This document shows, piece after piece, positions 11,809 through 25,002 of a stretch of 64,000 bases of DNA. The notes beneath the pieces were generated by a model. The model had not been told where the DNA came from, searched no databases, and was given only the letters and a program-made list of their open reading frames with translations. The stretch comes from Cymodocea nodosa. Taxonomy: Eukaryota; Streptophyta; Magnoliopsida; Alismatales; Cymodoceaceae. The DNA is taken from assembly GCA_036874045.1 (NCBI GenBank), contig CM072339.1, positions 14,639,501 to 14,703,500 of the forward strand. The letters run 5' to 3'. Made by a program: the position numbers and the translations under genes. Positions within the stretch are counted from its first letter, which is position 1. Every line of letters begins with the position of its first letter.

Positions 11809-14342
11809 CTTCTTCCATACCTAAGTTTTGCTAGTCCCTTAGCAAACCTATTATAGTCTTGCTAAAAAGTTTCTTTTTCTTAAAGCGCTAGGACAACAAT
11901 ATTTATCTTTTTTTTTAAATCTGCACTTTCCTACAAAAATCCAATCTTAAAAAGTTATTCAATCTCACACATATCAATTCAAATAGAGATTTATGCACAT
12001 GTTTTTCACTATCCAGGTCTAATCTAAAATCATACGTACTTTATATAGATGATGACATTAATGAAAACTTTAATGTACATATTTTCATCCTTTGAAATAT
12101 TGATTCATCTTGGCAATAAGTGTATTTATCATATCTACTAAAAATTATTGCTTCCTTATTGATTGTAAAAAAATTTCTTGCCTTGCTAAAAAAATTGGAA
12201 TGGCAAATGGTGCAAATGCATATTTGGGAAAGAGTTTTCTCTTTACTCTTTTTTCTTTCTTTTTCTCTTTTCTTTTTTCTAGAACATAGATCGAAGTCAT
12301 AATTTCAAACTTTCCTAATCAAATTGCTGCATGATATGCTACACAAAAATTGTATGGCAAGATAGACATTTAAAGTAATAAATAAGGAAGATAATTCCCA
12401 GATAGACAAAAATTTAGTACCTTACCCCAATATTATTATGGGATGATCCTACATTCATTAATGGCCTTGATTAACTTCATTATAAAGATGAAAATACACA
12501 ATGGTTGAAACTATTCAAAGATAGCTAGAAATGATTTTTTCATATCTATTGAAGTGAAATACATGGAAAATGATTTCATCTCTTCAACTGAATAATGTTA
12601 TAAAGTTTCAGCAATTTTAGTATAAAATTTTGGAAGGTTTCAATAATGTATCTAATAGTTTCAAATATTTTGGAGGGCTTCAATTTTCTTCTGTCGGAAG
12701 GTTTCAATTTTTCAAAAGATTTCAATAAAAATTTAAAAAAAAATCTTCAAAAAATTGCAAAAAAATCCTAATTCCTAAAAATGACAAGGTTTAATTTGAT
12801 TTTAATCTAATTACCCTCATACCTACATTTTGCATTGTCCTCAAAGTAATAAATTAATAGAATATACATTACATGATAGTAGACATGATAAATTGATTTC
12901 CTTGGCTTAATTCTTAAGTCAACAAACTTAGTTCATTGAGTTAGTACATAACTCCACGAACTACGTAAGAATGCTATTAAATGAAAGGTAATTAATAAGT
13001 GTACCTTATTCAATTATAACTCTATTAATATCTTTTGAACTTTGTTCTTAAGATGTCCTTCATTCACCAAAATTAACAATATAGCAAATAAAACTAAAAC
13101 ATATATTTTTATATGCATTGTGTGGAATCTAGGCTCTTATACCTTTGTGAAAAGACCTCTAGATTTTGATAATGTAAAAATCAATGTGAGGAAACAAATT
13201 GTATTTCATAGGCCAGCAAAAACAAATACAGACAATTCAGTAAAAGCTGCTAGATGAAAGTAGGAACTTCAAACAGTTCAAAAACAGTTTAAGGCTTAAA
13301 TATCTGAAAGATGAGGAATTTTGGAAGGTTACCAGGTTAAGTATTCGAAAACAAGCTTAAAAGTAGCAGGAATGCTTTTCAGAAAGTTACAAGGCTATCT
13401 GAAAACAAGAAGTCTCTCGAAAGGATAGATAACTATTCAAGTTTTTTGGAGAGTTACAAGATAACTATTCGAGTTTTTGGAAGGTTATAAACCTAACTAT
13501 CTAAAAATCAAATAAAATTAAAAGGATATATAAAGAAAAATATGCAGAACGGTAACTTACCATATTTGGGATTAGCAGATCAGTAAGTACAATAGGACGA
13601 ATGACGTTAAAAGAAATATGATCGTTATACCTCTTGGTATAAGTATGATTAGTAAGTAAAAGAAAAAAAGGATATAGAGAGAACGATTATTATGTACATT
13701 TATACACCAAGCTCTATAGAAATCACTGATATACTCTAGATTCAAATTCAACAAAGTGCAAATACAAGTGAAGAGCTCTCTACACTATAAATCTTTGATT
13801 GACTCAAGCTATTAGTTTACTGAAGTTTTCAACCTAAAAACTTCTGAGATAGGTTGGTTAGAGCTATGACCAAAAGGCTTAAATTTGATTGGTTGGTTCT
13901 TACTTTGACCTTAAAGTAAGTGATTGTAAGTACCAAAGTAGATAGTGAAGCCCAAGTAACCTTTAAGGGTGGACTAACCATTAGTGGTGAACCACCTAAA
14001 AACTCCTTATGTATTTCATCTCCTTTTTCTTTGTGGTGCATTAGATAGTTGATTTATTCTTACTTCTACATAATTGAAAATCATCCTTAAACTACAAAAT
14101 TAAATATACAATTAAGTAATTTAATAGTTTTACCATTAACCCCCCTCTAGTAAGCCATTTGGTCCTAACACTTTGGTGGCTTACAAGCAAGCTAGTTGGT
14201 TTCTCAAAATAAATACCAACAAACTAGATTGATGATAAATTTTTTTTTCTTTTAAGACAAATAAAGCATAATTTATATGAAAAATAACAAAAAAATATAC
14301 TAATTTTTCCTTTAATTCATAAATGCAAATACATTAACACTG
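11809..14342 (-). mobile_element. 3' internal region of minus-strand F-box element, with PPT
   Basis: Untranslated sequence between the F-box pseudogene and the LTR, homologous to 38595-40312. It holds the terminal PPT at 11809-11822 and a weakened internal purine tract at about 12812-12823 (complement CCCTCATACCT). A copia solo LTR interrupts it at 13148-14170. Confidence 0.65.
13148..14170 (+). mobile_element. Copia (SIRE-like) solo LTR with 5-bp target duplication
   Basis: The 1023-bp unit begins TGAAAAGACC and ends CCATTTGGTCCTAACA. Just before the end is the 'acccccctctag' motif that SIRE-type copia LTRs often carry. Identical CTTTG target-site duplications flank it at 13143-13147 and 14171-14175. 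The empty site is visible in relatives near 35230-35250 and 38720. No internal domain is present, so it is a solo LTR. Confidence 0.8.
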
Positions 14343-17187
14343 AATCACTATTATTGAAACAAAGTTTAAGAACATGACTAAAAAGTAATGACATATAGAA
14401 TGAATGTATCAGTCCATGCAAAACCTTTAGACATTATCCTTTTAGCTTTTAATTCTAATTCTATGGAATTTTCTTGTCTCTTTAACTGATAAACTTGTAG
14501 TATATTATCAACACTAAAAATTAGAGTATTACATTATGAAATGAAATGTAGAAATTGTTTCTCTTCTCGACCATGATGGTATAGATGTTTCTACTTCTAC
14601 AAACAATTCAATGTACTCATTTCTCCATTTTCATTCATTTAGATATTCTATTATCCAAATTTGAAATTTCATAAGGACATCTCACCATCTGACTAGACAT
14701 AAAGCAGGATAATTAGATTCATTATACCATAATCCAAGTTGAACTTTGTCATATTGGGTGGATGGAGATTCAATTATAATCTAGGTATATGTTAGGGATA
14801 ATGTTATTATCCATTAATATGTTTATATTTTGATTAGTGACAAAATGATTTTCACTTAAGTATGCAAAATGATGAATTTCATAAATAGTATCAAGTTCAT
14901 AAGTTTAAGTATAATCGTAAATTTATCTAATTTATAACTCTAGTTTAAAACTATACAATTTATCTAAGTATATAATTTTACAGAGAATCGTAAAATTCTA
15001 ATGATAAATTATGAACAGTCGTAAAGTTATGACTTTAACGTTACGAATCTTTGTAAACTTATGATATACAGAATCTGTAAAGTTATAAGGATAACTTGAC
15101 AGACCTCCGTAAGATTATCTCTTAAGGAGTTCGTAAAGTTATAAATCTAGTATAGATAGTTTATAATAAATAAAGTATTATACTTTACACATGTCAGATT
15201 GTAAGAGTCTGTAAAGTTAAGTGAATAAATTTATGGATGTTCGTAATGTTCTGCTATACATAAGCTCGTAAAGTTATGGGTATTAACTTTATGAAAGGTC
15301 GAAATATTAGCACTTTGATTAATTTATTTAATTGTTATATTTTTATATTTAATTAAAGTTTTGGTGTAGGATTATTTATTTTGCAAATAACATGTGACAC
15401 ACACGTACTCACACATGTTCCATCATATTCTTAAAGACTCGGTCAAATATTTATAGATGACAATCAAAGATCAATTTGATAAAGTCAAGATTAAAGATCG
15501 TGGTTCGGAAAAAATCTTAAACTGAATGGGTCCGTTGAGTAAAGCTTGACTCAACGAAGTAAGTTCATTGAGTTACAATTAAGTCCATGAGGTAGGTCCA
15601 TTGAATTACAATTAAGTCCATGAGGTAGGTCCGTTAAGTTACAATTAAGTCCATGAAGTAAGTCTGTTGAGTTTCGCTAACTCCATGAACCAATTATTCC
15701 TTGACAATCATATAGTGAGTGGTTGTAGGAAATTTGAAAGAGAGAACGTGTATGCAAGATCGTGTGTAAACAGTTAGATTTTCTCAATGTAATATAAATT
15801 AAGTAAAATCGATGTTTGGAAGTCAGTTCCCTTTCGGTGAAAACTCCTAAGAGAAAATTCTTAAAAGACTTGAAGATACTTGGAGAATGAGAGCTGAAAG
15901 TCATCAGAAGAAACTTTGTGGCAACAATACTATTACTTGAAGATTTAAGATTTTGCCATATCTACAAGAGGAAAGTTTTATTATGTTTGTGCCTTCATGA
16001 TTAATTCCTCTTTGCTTTATCTCGTTAATTGAAAAAGAGAACCTATCCACAAGAGGTGTTGTAGAAGAAACTCTAAAAGGTGTTCTTTTAGAAGAATTTT
16101 AGGGAATTTTACGAGATCACGTAAAGTTGTGTAGATAACTATACAAGGGTTGGTATAATTAGCACGGTAACTGTACGATGATTTGTATAGTTAGAGGGAG
16201 AACTTGATGAAAGATCAATGCCTTGTTAAGTTGATTTTTCTTTGAGTAAAGCAGTAATACACCAGGTTTTAAGTGAACCAAAAACTCCTAAGGATAGTGA
16301 ATTCTTAAGTAGGGACTCAAGGAGTGGATGTACCCTAGTTGAGGGGAACCACTATAAATTATTTGTGTGTTTTAATCTCTATTTTATTTTTGCATTACGT
16401 AGATTTAAAAAGGGACCAAAAATACTACGAAATTTGTAGTATACTTAATTCACTCTCCCTCTTAAGTATAAACCTTTTCTAACAATATAGGTAAATTTTC
16501 TACCATTTCATCATAACTATCTATGCTCACTATGTATAGATTGGATCTAAATGTAACTAATACATTTGAAACTAGATATATATAACCATCAAGTGTTACA
16601 TGAGTTTTGTTAACTACTATTCTATCTTTTAGATATGCTATAGTATTCTCATGCCAACATCTTTTCTCAAAATTGTAAACGTTCAAGTGTAATCTTTCAT
16701 CCCAATTTCTAGTTGGTCTCTAATAAAACAATTTATATGGCATAGTTAAATTCCAATTAGAAAATGTTAATGTTACCCTTGAATTTTCATTGGGAACTTC
16801 AAAAGTACTTGATTTTCCAATACTAAATTCTTCTCTAGTGATAGGATTTCTAATAAAAATATATGGTAAAAGCATAAGATACCTTGATTAGTTTTATGAA
16901 TGATCATCCTACATCATTTCCCATAATACATCCACTCCTCTTAATGCATTATATGGAATTCTAGTAGTTTCTTCTATACTCATATATTCATAACTTACTA
17001 TACTATGATTGAATAATTTCCATAAGAATCCATCATTGATATTGGTCATCTTCGTAGCTTGCATTCTATGGAAATAACTTTTTGTTGTACAATCTTTAAT
17101 CTACTTTGAGACACAATGCAATCTACACAAATATTTAACAAACAAATAACTTAATACTTCTCTTAGTGTGTTTAGTGGCAAATCCAT
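14343..17187 (-). pseudogene. F-box/FBA-like gene in a retrotransposon, copy 3 (split, decayed)
   Basis: This is the third copy of the F-box gene found at 35399-36535 and 37455-38594. The N-terminal F-box is still readable (LREVLSY, CRLHCVSK), but the family ATG is mutated to TTA and an ATG three codons later takes its place. A middle block at 16462-16686 (THVTLDGYIYLV, LYIVSIDSYDE) matches the other copies closely. The C-terminal quarter lies at 14343-14785. A copia solo LTR of 1.7 kb (14790-16484) splits the gene, and several stops are present. It lies directly downstream of gag in sense orientation, as the other copies do with their gag tails. Confidence 0.7.
14790..16484 (+). mobile_element. 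Copia-like solo LTR inside the F-box pseudogene
   Basis: The 1695-bp insertion has perfect 6-bp terminal inverted ends (TGTTAG...CTAACA) and the 'ttcactctccctctt' motif near its right end, typical of SIRE-like copia LTRs. Flanks GTATA (14785-14789) and ATATA (16485-16489) form a target duplication with one mismatch. The F-box reading resumes on both sides. Internal 15000-15300 has dispersed 'cgtaaagttat' words and 15535-15690 has CGTTGAGTTA-type arrays. Confidence 0.75.
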
Positions 17188-17439
17188 AGTTTCTAATTGT
17201 TGTGATTCTATATTTAGCATCATAAAAACAAAAATTAACATTAATAATTAACTTAATACTATGCTCATTGAGTTAAGTAGTAACTCAATGGAATAAGTTG
17301 GTTGAGTTAAGTAATAACTCCATGAACCTAAGAACAATAAAACATATTTTTGTTATATGTTCAAAGTTCTCTATGTTTTGTTGTTTTTCTATTTTTTTAT
17401 AGTATACATATATATTATTTATAATAATTATATTACTTC
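17188..17439 (-). other. Leader between gag and F-box pseudogene
   Basis: This non-coding gap lies between the gag tail and the F-box ORF. It carries a TTGAGTTA/TAACTCAA array at about 17265-17335 and an ATATAG followed by AATCA just before the F-box start. The same layout is seen at 36536-36720 and 37267-37454. Confidence 0.5.
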
Positions 17440-18475
17440 ATTTTGCTTCTCTCCTATAGGAGGTATCAATTTTATTTACATTTCTATTTAAAGGATTCAA
17501 TATTAATTGACTAGGTAATCCTCTTGTAGGTTTAACATCGATTGGTTCTTTCATTATAGGTATATTTTTATTCATGTTTCGATTTTAGACTATAGTATTT
17601 TCAAATACATGATCTAAATGATTGTTCATGTTTTGAATTATCTTTTCTAATTTATTTATTCTAGCTCCTTGTTTTATTAATGCTTTATAACTTTGATTTT
17701 TATCATTTATATTCTCTCCTCCTTGGAAATTATTATTTCTCTAAGATAGATTTGAGTAATTTCTCTAATTAAAATTGTAAAAATTAGTAAAATTATGTCT
17801 TTAGTTTCTAGTATAAATAACATCTAAGTCATTCATGCTTGCATTTTGTTTTGCTAGCTTTTGATTTAGTAATAACTCTTCTATTTTCTTTGTTAATTCA
17901 CTTAATTTGACTTCAAACATAGTGCTCGAATCAATTTCATGCATTTCTCTAGGTCATACTTTTCTATCTCAAATAGTTTCAGCCAAGTTTTCCTATTAAG
18001 TAGTTTTTTTTGCAAAATTTTCTATGCTTCTTCACTACATAGTTTCAAAATTCTATTTTGATATGTAAATTCTAACAAATATTTTATTACAACATCTATA
18101 CCTTCATAAATTATACATTTTAATTGAGTTTTACTCATTGCATGATGTAGACATTAACTTAGTAAATCTTTAAATCTTTCAAAGTATTTCCAAAATGATT
18201 CTCCTTATTTTTGGCTACACATTAATATTTCTTTTTTCTTCTTAATTATCTAGTGAGTAGGATAATATTTTTCTAGAAAAATTGAAAAAAGTTCAATCCA
18301 CATAGAGATTGAATCAGGAGATAGAGTATATAGTAATTTCTTAGCTATATTTTTTAAAACAAAGAGAATATATCTAAATTTAATAGCATCTATACTCATA
18401 TTAGACATTCTCATCATTTGACAAATCTCATTAAATTCTCTAAAGAAATAATAAGTGTCTTCTCTTTCTAATTAA
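17440..18475 (-). pseudogene. gag: Degraded gypsy gag (retrotransposon gag domain)
   Basis: Minus-strand reading gives the plant retrotransposon gag signature in order: FREFNEICQMM, LSPDSISMWIELFSIFLEKYYP, then FWKYFERFKDLLSQCLHHAM. This matches the W-x-x-L-x8-FL-x-KYFP and ERFKDLL-x-CPHHG pattern of Athila/Tat gags. The tail (NFQGGENIN, then ARINKLEKIIQ, then PTRGLPSQ) is a coiled-coil-like region also present at the palindrome centre. In-frame stops are frequent. Gag directly abuts an LTR fragment, so the leader and primer binding site are deleted. The F-box pseudogene follows, with no pol between them. Confidence 0.7.
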
Positions 18476-18903
18476 CAAGCAATTCCACGAACAAGATTTA
18501 AGTCTAATAAATCCGTTCGTTAAATTAACTACAAGTACATAGTGTCTATTGTATAAGTGTGCAAGAAGAGGTCAAACCCGTAGAGAATGGTTGAAATTTG
18601 ACTCTTTAAATTTTCATAACTAGAGTTTAGTGTGTATTGCTAATCTTCTCACTCTATTGATTTACAATTAACTCAACGAACTACCCTCGTTGAATTACAG
18701 TTAACTCAACGAGCTCTTTAGTAACTTCCTATTAATTTTACTGATTGCAAAAGAATACACCTATCTATTGGGCGATTCTATAAATAGCAAACAACTTCTC
18801 TTACGTTCTTCAAATGCTATTTTATATTAGATTTATCACTGATCAATTCTAGCATTCAAATACTCCAAACAATAAACAAATCAATCACGATTTTAAACAA
18901 AGA
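18476..18903 (-). mobile_element. Truncated 5' LTR (R-U5 part) of minus-strand F-box element
   Basis: About 430 bp match the U5-side of the LTR at 10190-10620, including 'acgaacaagatttaag' and the 'tctattgtataagtgtgcaag' region. The U3 half is absent; copia sequence begins at about 18905. It marks the right limit of the gag/F-box element. Confidence 0.65.
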
Positions 18904-18959
18904 TGAAATCCTATGTGCATGGTTCAAGAAACTACTTTAGGTAGATATAAAATTAGTTA

Positions 18960-21029
18960 GTATTTATAGAGATCATTTCTTTTATAAAGGAATACTAGAT
19001 GAAATTCGCTTGGAACTCAAAGATACAATTGAAAGTATCAATTTTATAGGTATTAAAAGTAAGTTTGACATAGAATACAAAATGAAGTGTGTTGAAATTA
19101 CATTCTTAGAAGAATATACAAAATATTTGGAAAAAAGAGTAAGTTTATCTAACAGAATACCACAAACATCGATAAATGGAACTAGACTTGCACCAATTGA
19201 GGAAAGTGAATATGAATCTGTAATTTCAACACCTTTGTATGCATCGTCAACTAGAAAAAATCTAAAACACTTGTAAATCAAGAAAAAGTACAGTAACTTA
19301 TAAAAGTCATTGTTGTAGAAAGCGCTTTTGATGAATTACAATAGAAAGATATGTTAGAATAGATGCACAAAAGTATAGCTAAAATACAAGAAGAAAAGTT
19401 GACCTGTTATAAGAGAAAGAGTTATAAAGTTGAAGAAATAGGAAGTTGTTTTAGATAGTTTGGAAACAACTTTTTATGATAAAGAAAAATCAGATGAGAT
19501 GATAATTCTGAAGGACAATGTATGTTTAGAAATTGTACCTTATATTGCATTTGAAGAAGCTATCAATAAAGAAGTTTCATTACATTTTAAAGATACATAA
19601 ATTAATAATGATGATGAAACTTTATTAACATTGAAAAATAGATCAAGTTTTTCTATGGATACAAATCCTAATGATATGGAAATTGATAAATTTGAGCATC
19701 AAGTAAATCAAGTTGAACAAGTTATTACTAAAGTTATTACAAATGTTCAAGTAGTAATAAGTTCAAAGGTTGACTTGTCTGAAGTTGAGACAATTGAAAA
19801 GAAAAGACTTTAGAAGAGCCTATTAAAAATTAACTGAAAAATTCCACAAAAATAGAAACAAAGAATTCACAATATGACAAAATGGAAATATCTGTTGAAG
19901 AAAATGTTAATGAATAGACAAATACAATGATTGCTGAATCTGAAGAAACTAATAGTTTTGAATTTTCTATGAAAATTGAGATTATGGATGTTGAAAATAT
20001 TGAAAATGTTCCTTATACTATTGAAACTAAAGATACAAGCTTACCAGAGTAGCTTCAAGATACAATTATAGCAAAGGAACATAATAACATTCATACTAAA
20101 GAAGGCAATCCTAAAGAAGATATTAATTTAGAAATTAGGCTTTAGGTGTCACCCACTAAATTTCTAACTATAGAAATTCAAGGTAATGGTTTATATTTTA
20201 GATCTGATGAAACATTGTAGAGATACAAAATTTTATTTCATATCAAATACTACATGCAAGACCATTCAAGTTTAGAATTTTGTTGATTATTAGAAACTTA
20301 TTTGAATTTCAAGGTTCGATTTAATTCCTACCAATTGGAACAAAATGGAAACAATGTAAAAAGCTTATTATATCTTTTTACAGTAATCTAGTACAGACAA
20401 ATAATTTGTTGAAAACTCAAGTTTGTCAACAAGAGTTTACTTTATCTCCTAAGTTGATTTATGAAGTCTTAGGTTTAAGAAATGGAGTTATTATGACAAA
20501 CAGATTTAATATAGTAAGACAACTAGAATGGGATATACATTTGTTATCTAAAGTTCTAGAAGTATATTCAGAAATGAGATTAATGGAGAATCTAAATGTT
20601 GAAGTTAGGTTTAATGTAAATATTTTTCATGCTAATTTATTTCAGAGAGTTGGACACAATTTGAAAGTAAACAAAAGTTGTTTATATATAACTTATGATA
20701 TACTAAACAGAATTCAGATAAATTAGTTTGATATATTTAGATATCAATTACAACATATGAGCTCAAAATTATTTTATGGTAATACTATATATCAAATCAT
20801 TGCAAACCAATTAAATTTATCTATATGGCTATATAAGATAAAAGGCATAAGAGCATTTAGTGTAAAAGATTTGCAAAAATATTAGCAACAACAACAAATT
20901 GATTCAAAACAAGTACAACAACTACCTCTAGATTTAGATACAGTTTTAAGTGAGATAAGAAATGATATTAGGTATCTAGGAGACAAAATTTGTAATGTCA
21001 TAGGAGAAACCTTATGGAGGAATAGATGA
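18960..21029 (+). pseudogene. SIRE-like copia 3' ORF with putative plant transposon protein domain
   Basis: A long degraded plus-strand coding region ending in TGA at 21027. Its C-terminal half reads LFEFQG, then ISFYSNLVQTN, then EFTLSPKLIYEVLGLRNG, then INxFDIFRYQ and SKLFYGNTIYQ. This parallels LFEFQG, SYFYANL, ITSELLHNIFGLKNEG, INWSTVFISK and KKLFYGDLIP in the gypsy accessory ORF at 43176-45380. FY(A/S)NL is a hallmark of the putative plant transposon protein family. The N-terminal part is acidic and repetitive, with no domain I recognise. A PPT and copia LTR follow, so it sits where SIRE elements carry an extra (env-like) ORF. Several stops make it a pseudogene. Confidence 0.6.
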
Positions 21030-21353
21030 ATGTAATGTCATTATTTGTTTACTTGTAAATTTGAATACAAATACAATGTTTGTATATATTGTTGAATATT
21101 TGAATGTTATATTTGGCTGTAAATATGTTTCAAAGTTAAACCAAAGTTTATACAGAGTTTGTTGTAAATTTTATCTCATATATGAGTTTGTAATCATCTT
21201 TTTTGATTAATGACAAAAAGGGGGAGATGATTATATCTTTAAAGTATAATATATTAGTTTTCAATAGGAGATGAAATTTTGTGTTAGTTGTTTATTGAAA
21301 AAAAAAGTGTTAATTGATTTAATATATTTTTGTCATCATCAAAAAGGGAAGAT
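21030..21353 (+). promoter_or_regulatory. Copia 3' untranslated region with two polypurine tracts
   Basis: AT-rich non-coding sequence. It contains GACAAAAAGGGGGAGATGA at about 21211-21229 and AAAAAGGGAAGAT at about 21341-21353, the latter immediately before the LTR. Both resemble the SIRE-family PPT. Confidence 0.6.
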
Positions 21354-21608
21354 TGTTGGGAATTATTTTTGATGATGTGTGCAAAACTTTAATTAATCAT
21401 ATTTAATCAATTAATTTTGTTATTTAAGAAGTTAAATTAAGAATATCGATTTATATAGAAAATGATTTAAAGTTATATTTTTGTTTGTATTGGATTTGGA
21501 AATATGCTAAGTTACATAATATGTTATTGAGTTATACTAACTTTTTATACAACTTGTCATTAAGTTAACATGCATTTTTAATGTTTAGCATGATATGTGA
21601 TTTAATTT
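21354..21608 (+). mobile_element. Truncated SIRE-like copia 3' LTR
   Basis: It begins TGTTGGGAATTATTTTTGATGATG, the usual start of SIRE-type LTRs, right after the PPT. The LTR breaks off near 21608, where purine-rich gypsy-like sequence starts. Confidence 0.6.
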
Positions 21609-21698
21609 CATATGAGGAGGACTTTGAGTGGAGAAATGAGGCTAGAAGTGGGGTGATGAGAGGAATGGTGTGGAGGTGAAGGCTAGGGTTGTGGAAAG
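21609..21698 (+). promoter_or_regulatory. Purine-rich tract before a second gypsy-like LTR
   Basis: About 90 bases are strongly G/A-biased, ending in GGAAAGGGGGAGATGGGAG. The directly repeated LTR-like sequence starts immediately afterwards (TGGGATTTTCC), so the end of the tract is a plausible PPT. Confidence 0.45.
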
Positions 21699-24435
21699 GG
21701 GGAGATGGGAGTGGGATTTTCCTTGGACGCCCACCCTATCTTTTATAAGCTCCTTCTATGCCTTGATGCCCTTGGATCTTGATCCAATGGATGAGAATTG
21801 ATCCACTTAATTTTCTACATTTAATCCTCATTCATTTTCAAATTCCTACAAGATACTTTACTTTTAAGAAAAAGAAAGAACATTACCCATACCACATTAT
21901 ATGAAGCCAAATAGAATACATCATAATGAGATTAATTTTCATCTAAAATGCATGATATGGGAATAAGTTATTAATTTAACTTACTATTTAAATTTATGCA
22001 TAACAAAGCCTTAATAACTCATATGTAGAATTATTTAACCCATAAAAATATGCAACATTTTAGCCCAAATAGTGTCATGTGTTGACTCTCGATTTGTTTG
22101 AAAGATCATCATCAATAATATTAGTCAATCTTGAGGTGTCACATGTAGCTAATGTGTTAAGGTATTGTAAAGCATAGATTTGTGGGGTTTATTATATATT
22201 AAAGCATGCATTGTAGGGATTTCAAGTGCACATTACACGACTTTAATATTAAATTACACAAAAAATATATTTTTTAGACCATGCATGTTTTATGAGTAAA
22301 AAATGAAATAATGCACAAATCTATCTTTAATGGAATTAATGCCAAGTCAAATAACCCATGTGTCAATATTGCATCTTATAAATGAATCACATGTTACACA
22401 CTTTTAGTGCACACATGTATCTTTTCAATTGCTAATTTCATAGGTGCCTTCAAAAGTAAAATCATCATAATATGAAATGAAATACATGAACTTAGTTATA
22501 ATAGAATTCATTATTTATTTCCTATATTTATAAAGAATGTCTCATTATGAGAGAAAATGTGGAATGAACATATAATATTTATGGCATTTATATTTCATGG
22601 AGGCTTTATTCTCTTTAGTTAAATGAATGAATGTTTAAGGATACTTATATGTATAACTTGGTTGTGAGGATTAAATGTTAAATAGGGATGATCATAACCA
22701 TTGGATGGAGAAAGATGGTTGGAATCAATTCTAGCCATTGGATCTACAAGAAGACCAAAAACCACCTCTATTTAAAGACCTTGGGTGGCCAAGAGAGGGG
22801 TATCTCTCATTTCTCACTCCAACCCTAACCATTCTCGTCCTTCAAAGAGCCCCCTCCTCTTCCAATAGCAAGCTGATTGCGTTTCCAGCAGCATCCCCTT
22901 CTCCAAGGTGGTGTTCCATCCCTCTTTATAATTGAAGCACATCTTGGAAGCTCCATTGGTGGCCCTTCTTGGGTGTTGGTGGCTTGGAGCAAGGTGGCAA
23001 CCTTGGGAAGGCTTGGACGTTGCACTTGGGTGGTGTAAAGGAGCATCTTCAGCATTAGGTTGAGGAAAATAAGAACTCTCTTGGGAGCTTGAAGGAGGTG
23101 GACAATTGAGAAGTTTCCTCTTGCAAGTTAGGGAAGACTCCCTCCAAGGGGACCTCCAAGTGGTGAGAACTTAGAGAAAACGTGGCTACTGGAGTGGGTT
23201 TGACCAACCTTGGAGCAACTTGTTTTGAAGAAAAATCGTTCTTCAAGGTAAAATGGAAAGAAGGAGAGATCCCTATGCATACTTTTCTATTCATGTTATG
23301 TTTGTGTGCATAGGTAATATGTTCCATTTGTGTTCATGTGTTTTTTGTGTTGTTATCATGTTATTTCATTGCATTGTAGTGTAACTCGTATGTTAACTTT
23401 ATATTCTAGTAGTTGAATCAATGATTTAATGATTTGAATGTTGGTTTCCCTTATGTATATGTGAATATATGTAGTGTAGATACAAAGTCTAGGTGAATGC
23501 TTGTGTGTAGATTATTCATTTGGCTTGGATTCATGTACAGATTTTAGGTTATTTTGTTTTACATATAACTCAAAATTTCCATAGTCTTTTTGATCGATTT
23601 TTGATGCATTTTTGTACACTTTCAAGTCTAGTTTCCATCTGTGCCTTTAATGGAATTTTTAAATGAGTTTTGGTAGGGTTTTCGATTTTTCCTTTTTGAA
23701 GTTGCAGTAGTTTTGAATTTCTAGTTGAGTACTAGATTCTATGCTCGACACCTATGTGGTGATTGTGCTGCATACTTTTTGGAAAGTTGTCCTCTTAATT
23801 TTCCTTGTTAGTACTTTGAGTCTAGCTTCAAAGCACTATGATTTTGTAGTATTTCATGGAGTATTGACTGAGATATGGTTTTTGCACCGAAGGTGCATTT
23901 CCAGAAATTTTACAAAATAGTTCTGCGCCCTTTTTATAAATCCGATAGTATTAGTGTTTTAAAATGAGTGAGACCACGAAATAACTAACATTTCAAAGAT
24001 AACTCAATGACCTTTCCAACACATATTTTCTCTTGATTTTTCAATATCCAAGTTGGAAGTGATGAGAGTTAGAAGTTGAGCTAAATTTCTGTGATTACAA
24101 GGTCAACACTCATTGAATTGTCTTGAGTTCCTAGGGTTTAGCCTTAGGAACTTAATGGATTTTTGGGTTTTATTTGAATTATTTAGTATATTTTTGTAAT
24201 TCTTAACTTACTAACATGTAATTAGCATTTTCATGATGTGGATATTTTGCTGAATAATTATTTCAATAAATTCATTTAAAATAAATTCCTTGTGGATTCG
24301 ACCCATATTTGCACAATTACTATAATAGGCACCGTGCACTTCCGATATAAATGTAAAATTTGCAATTTTGTTATTTAATTTAATAAAACACAAAAGCGTT
24401 ATAAGTTTTTGAAAGATATGTATAACACACAAAAA
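21699..24435 (+). mobile_element. Second gypsy-like LTR type (about 2.7 kb)
   Basis: It starts TGGGATTTTCCTTGG. A TATA-like TATTTAAAG lies near 22769, and the transcribed part becomes GC-richer (22800-23300). Near its end is the plant gypsy U5 signature (cttgtggattcgaccc, tttgcac, ggcaccgtgcactt at about 24288-24342). The first 470 bp recur directly at 24436-24909. Small ORFs inside are on both strands and match nothing I know. The lineage cannot be assigned without internal domains. Confidence 0.5.
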
Positions 24436-24909
24436 CATTACTCCTTGTGGGATTTTCCTTGGACACCCACCCCATCTTTTATAAGCTCCTTCCATGCCTT
24501 AATGCCCTTGGATCTTGATCCAATGGATGAGAATTGATCCACTTAATTTTCTACATTTAATCCTCATTCATTTTCAAATTCCTACAAGATACCTTGCTTC
24601 TAGGAAAAAGAAAGAACATCACCCATACCACATTATATGAAGCCAAATAGAATACATCATAATGAGATTAATTTTCATCTAAAATGCATGAAATGGGAAT
24701 AAGTTATTAATTTAACTTACTATTTGAATTTATGCATAACAAAGCCTTAATAACTCATATGTAGAATTATTTAACCCATAAAAACCCATAAAAATATGCA
24801 ACATTTTAGCCTAAATAGTGTCATGTGTCGACTCTCAATTTGTTTGAAAGATCATCATCAATAATATCAATCAATCCTAAGGTGTCACATGTAGCTAATG
24901 TGTTAAGGT
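24436..24909 (+). mobile_element. Abutting truncated second copy of the same LTR
   Basis: This is a direct repeat of 21699-22170 (offset about 2736 bp) with scattered substitutions and a short duplicated 'cccataaaaa' near 24776. Similarity ends at about 24909. It starts within a few bases of the end of the first copy, giving an LTR-LTR tandem with no internal region. Confidence 0.65.
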
Positions 24910-25002
24910 ACCATGTGATAGCCTATATGGCATAGGAGCCTAGTCGATAGGGCAAAAGAACAATGTCGAAATGTCTAGTAAGTTTACATAATCACAGCAA
25001 TG

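Noticed and set aside
22738-23327. Overlapping small ORFs on both strands
   Set aside because: They fall in the transcribed part of an LTR-like unit, show no domain, and contradict each other in strand.
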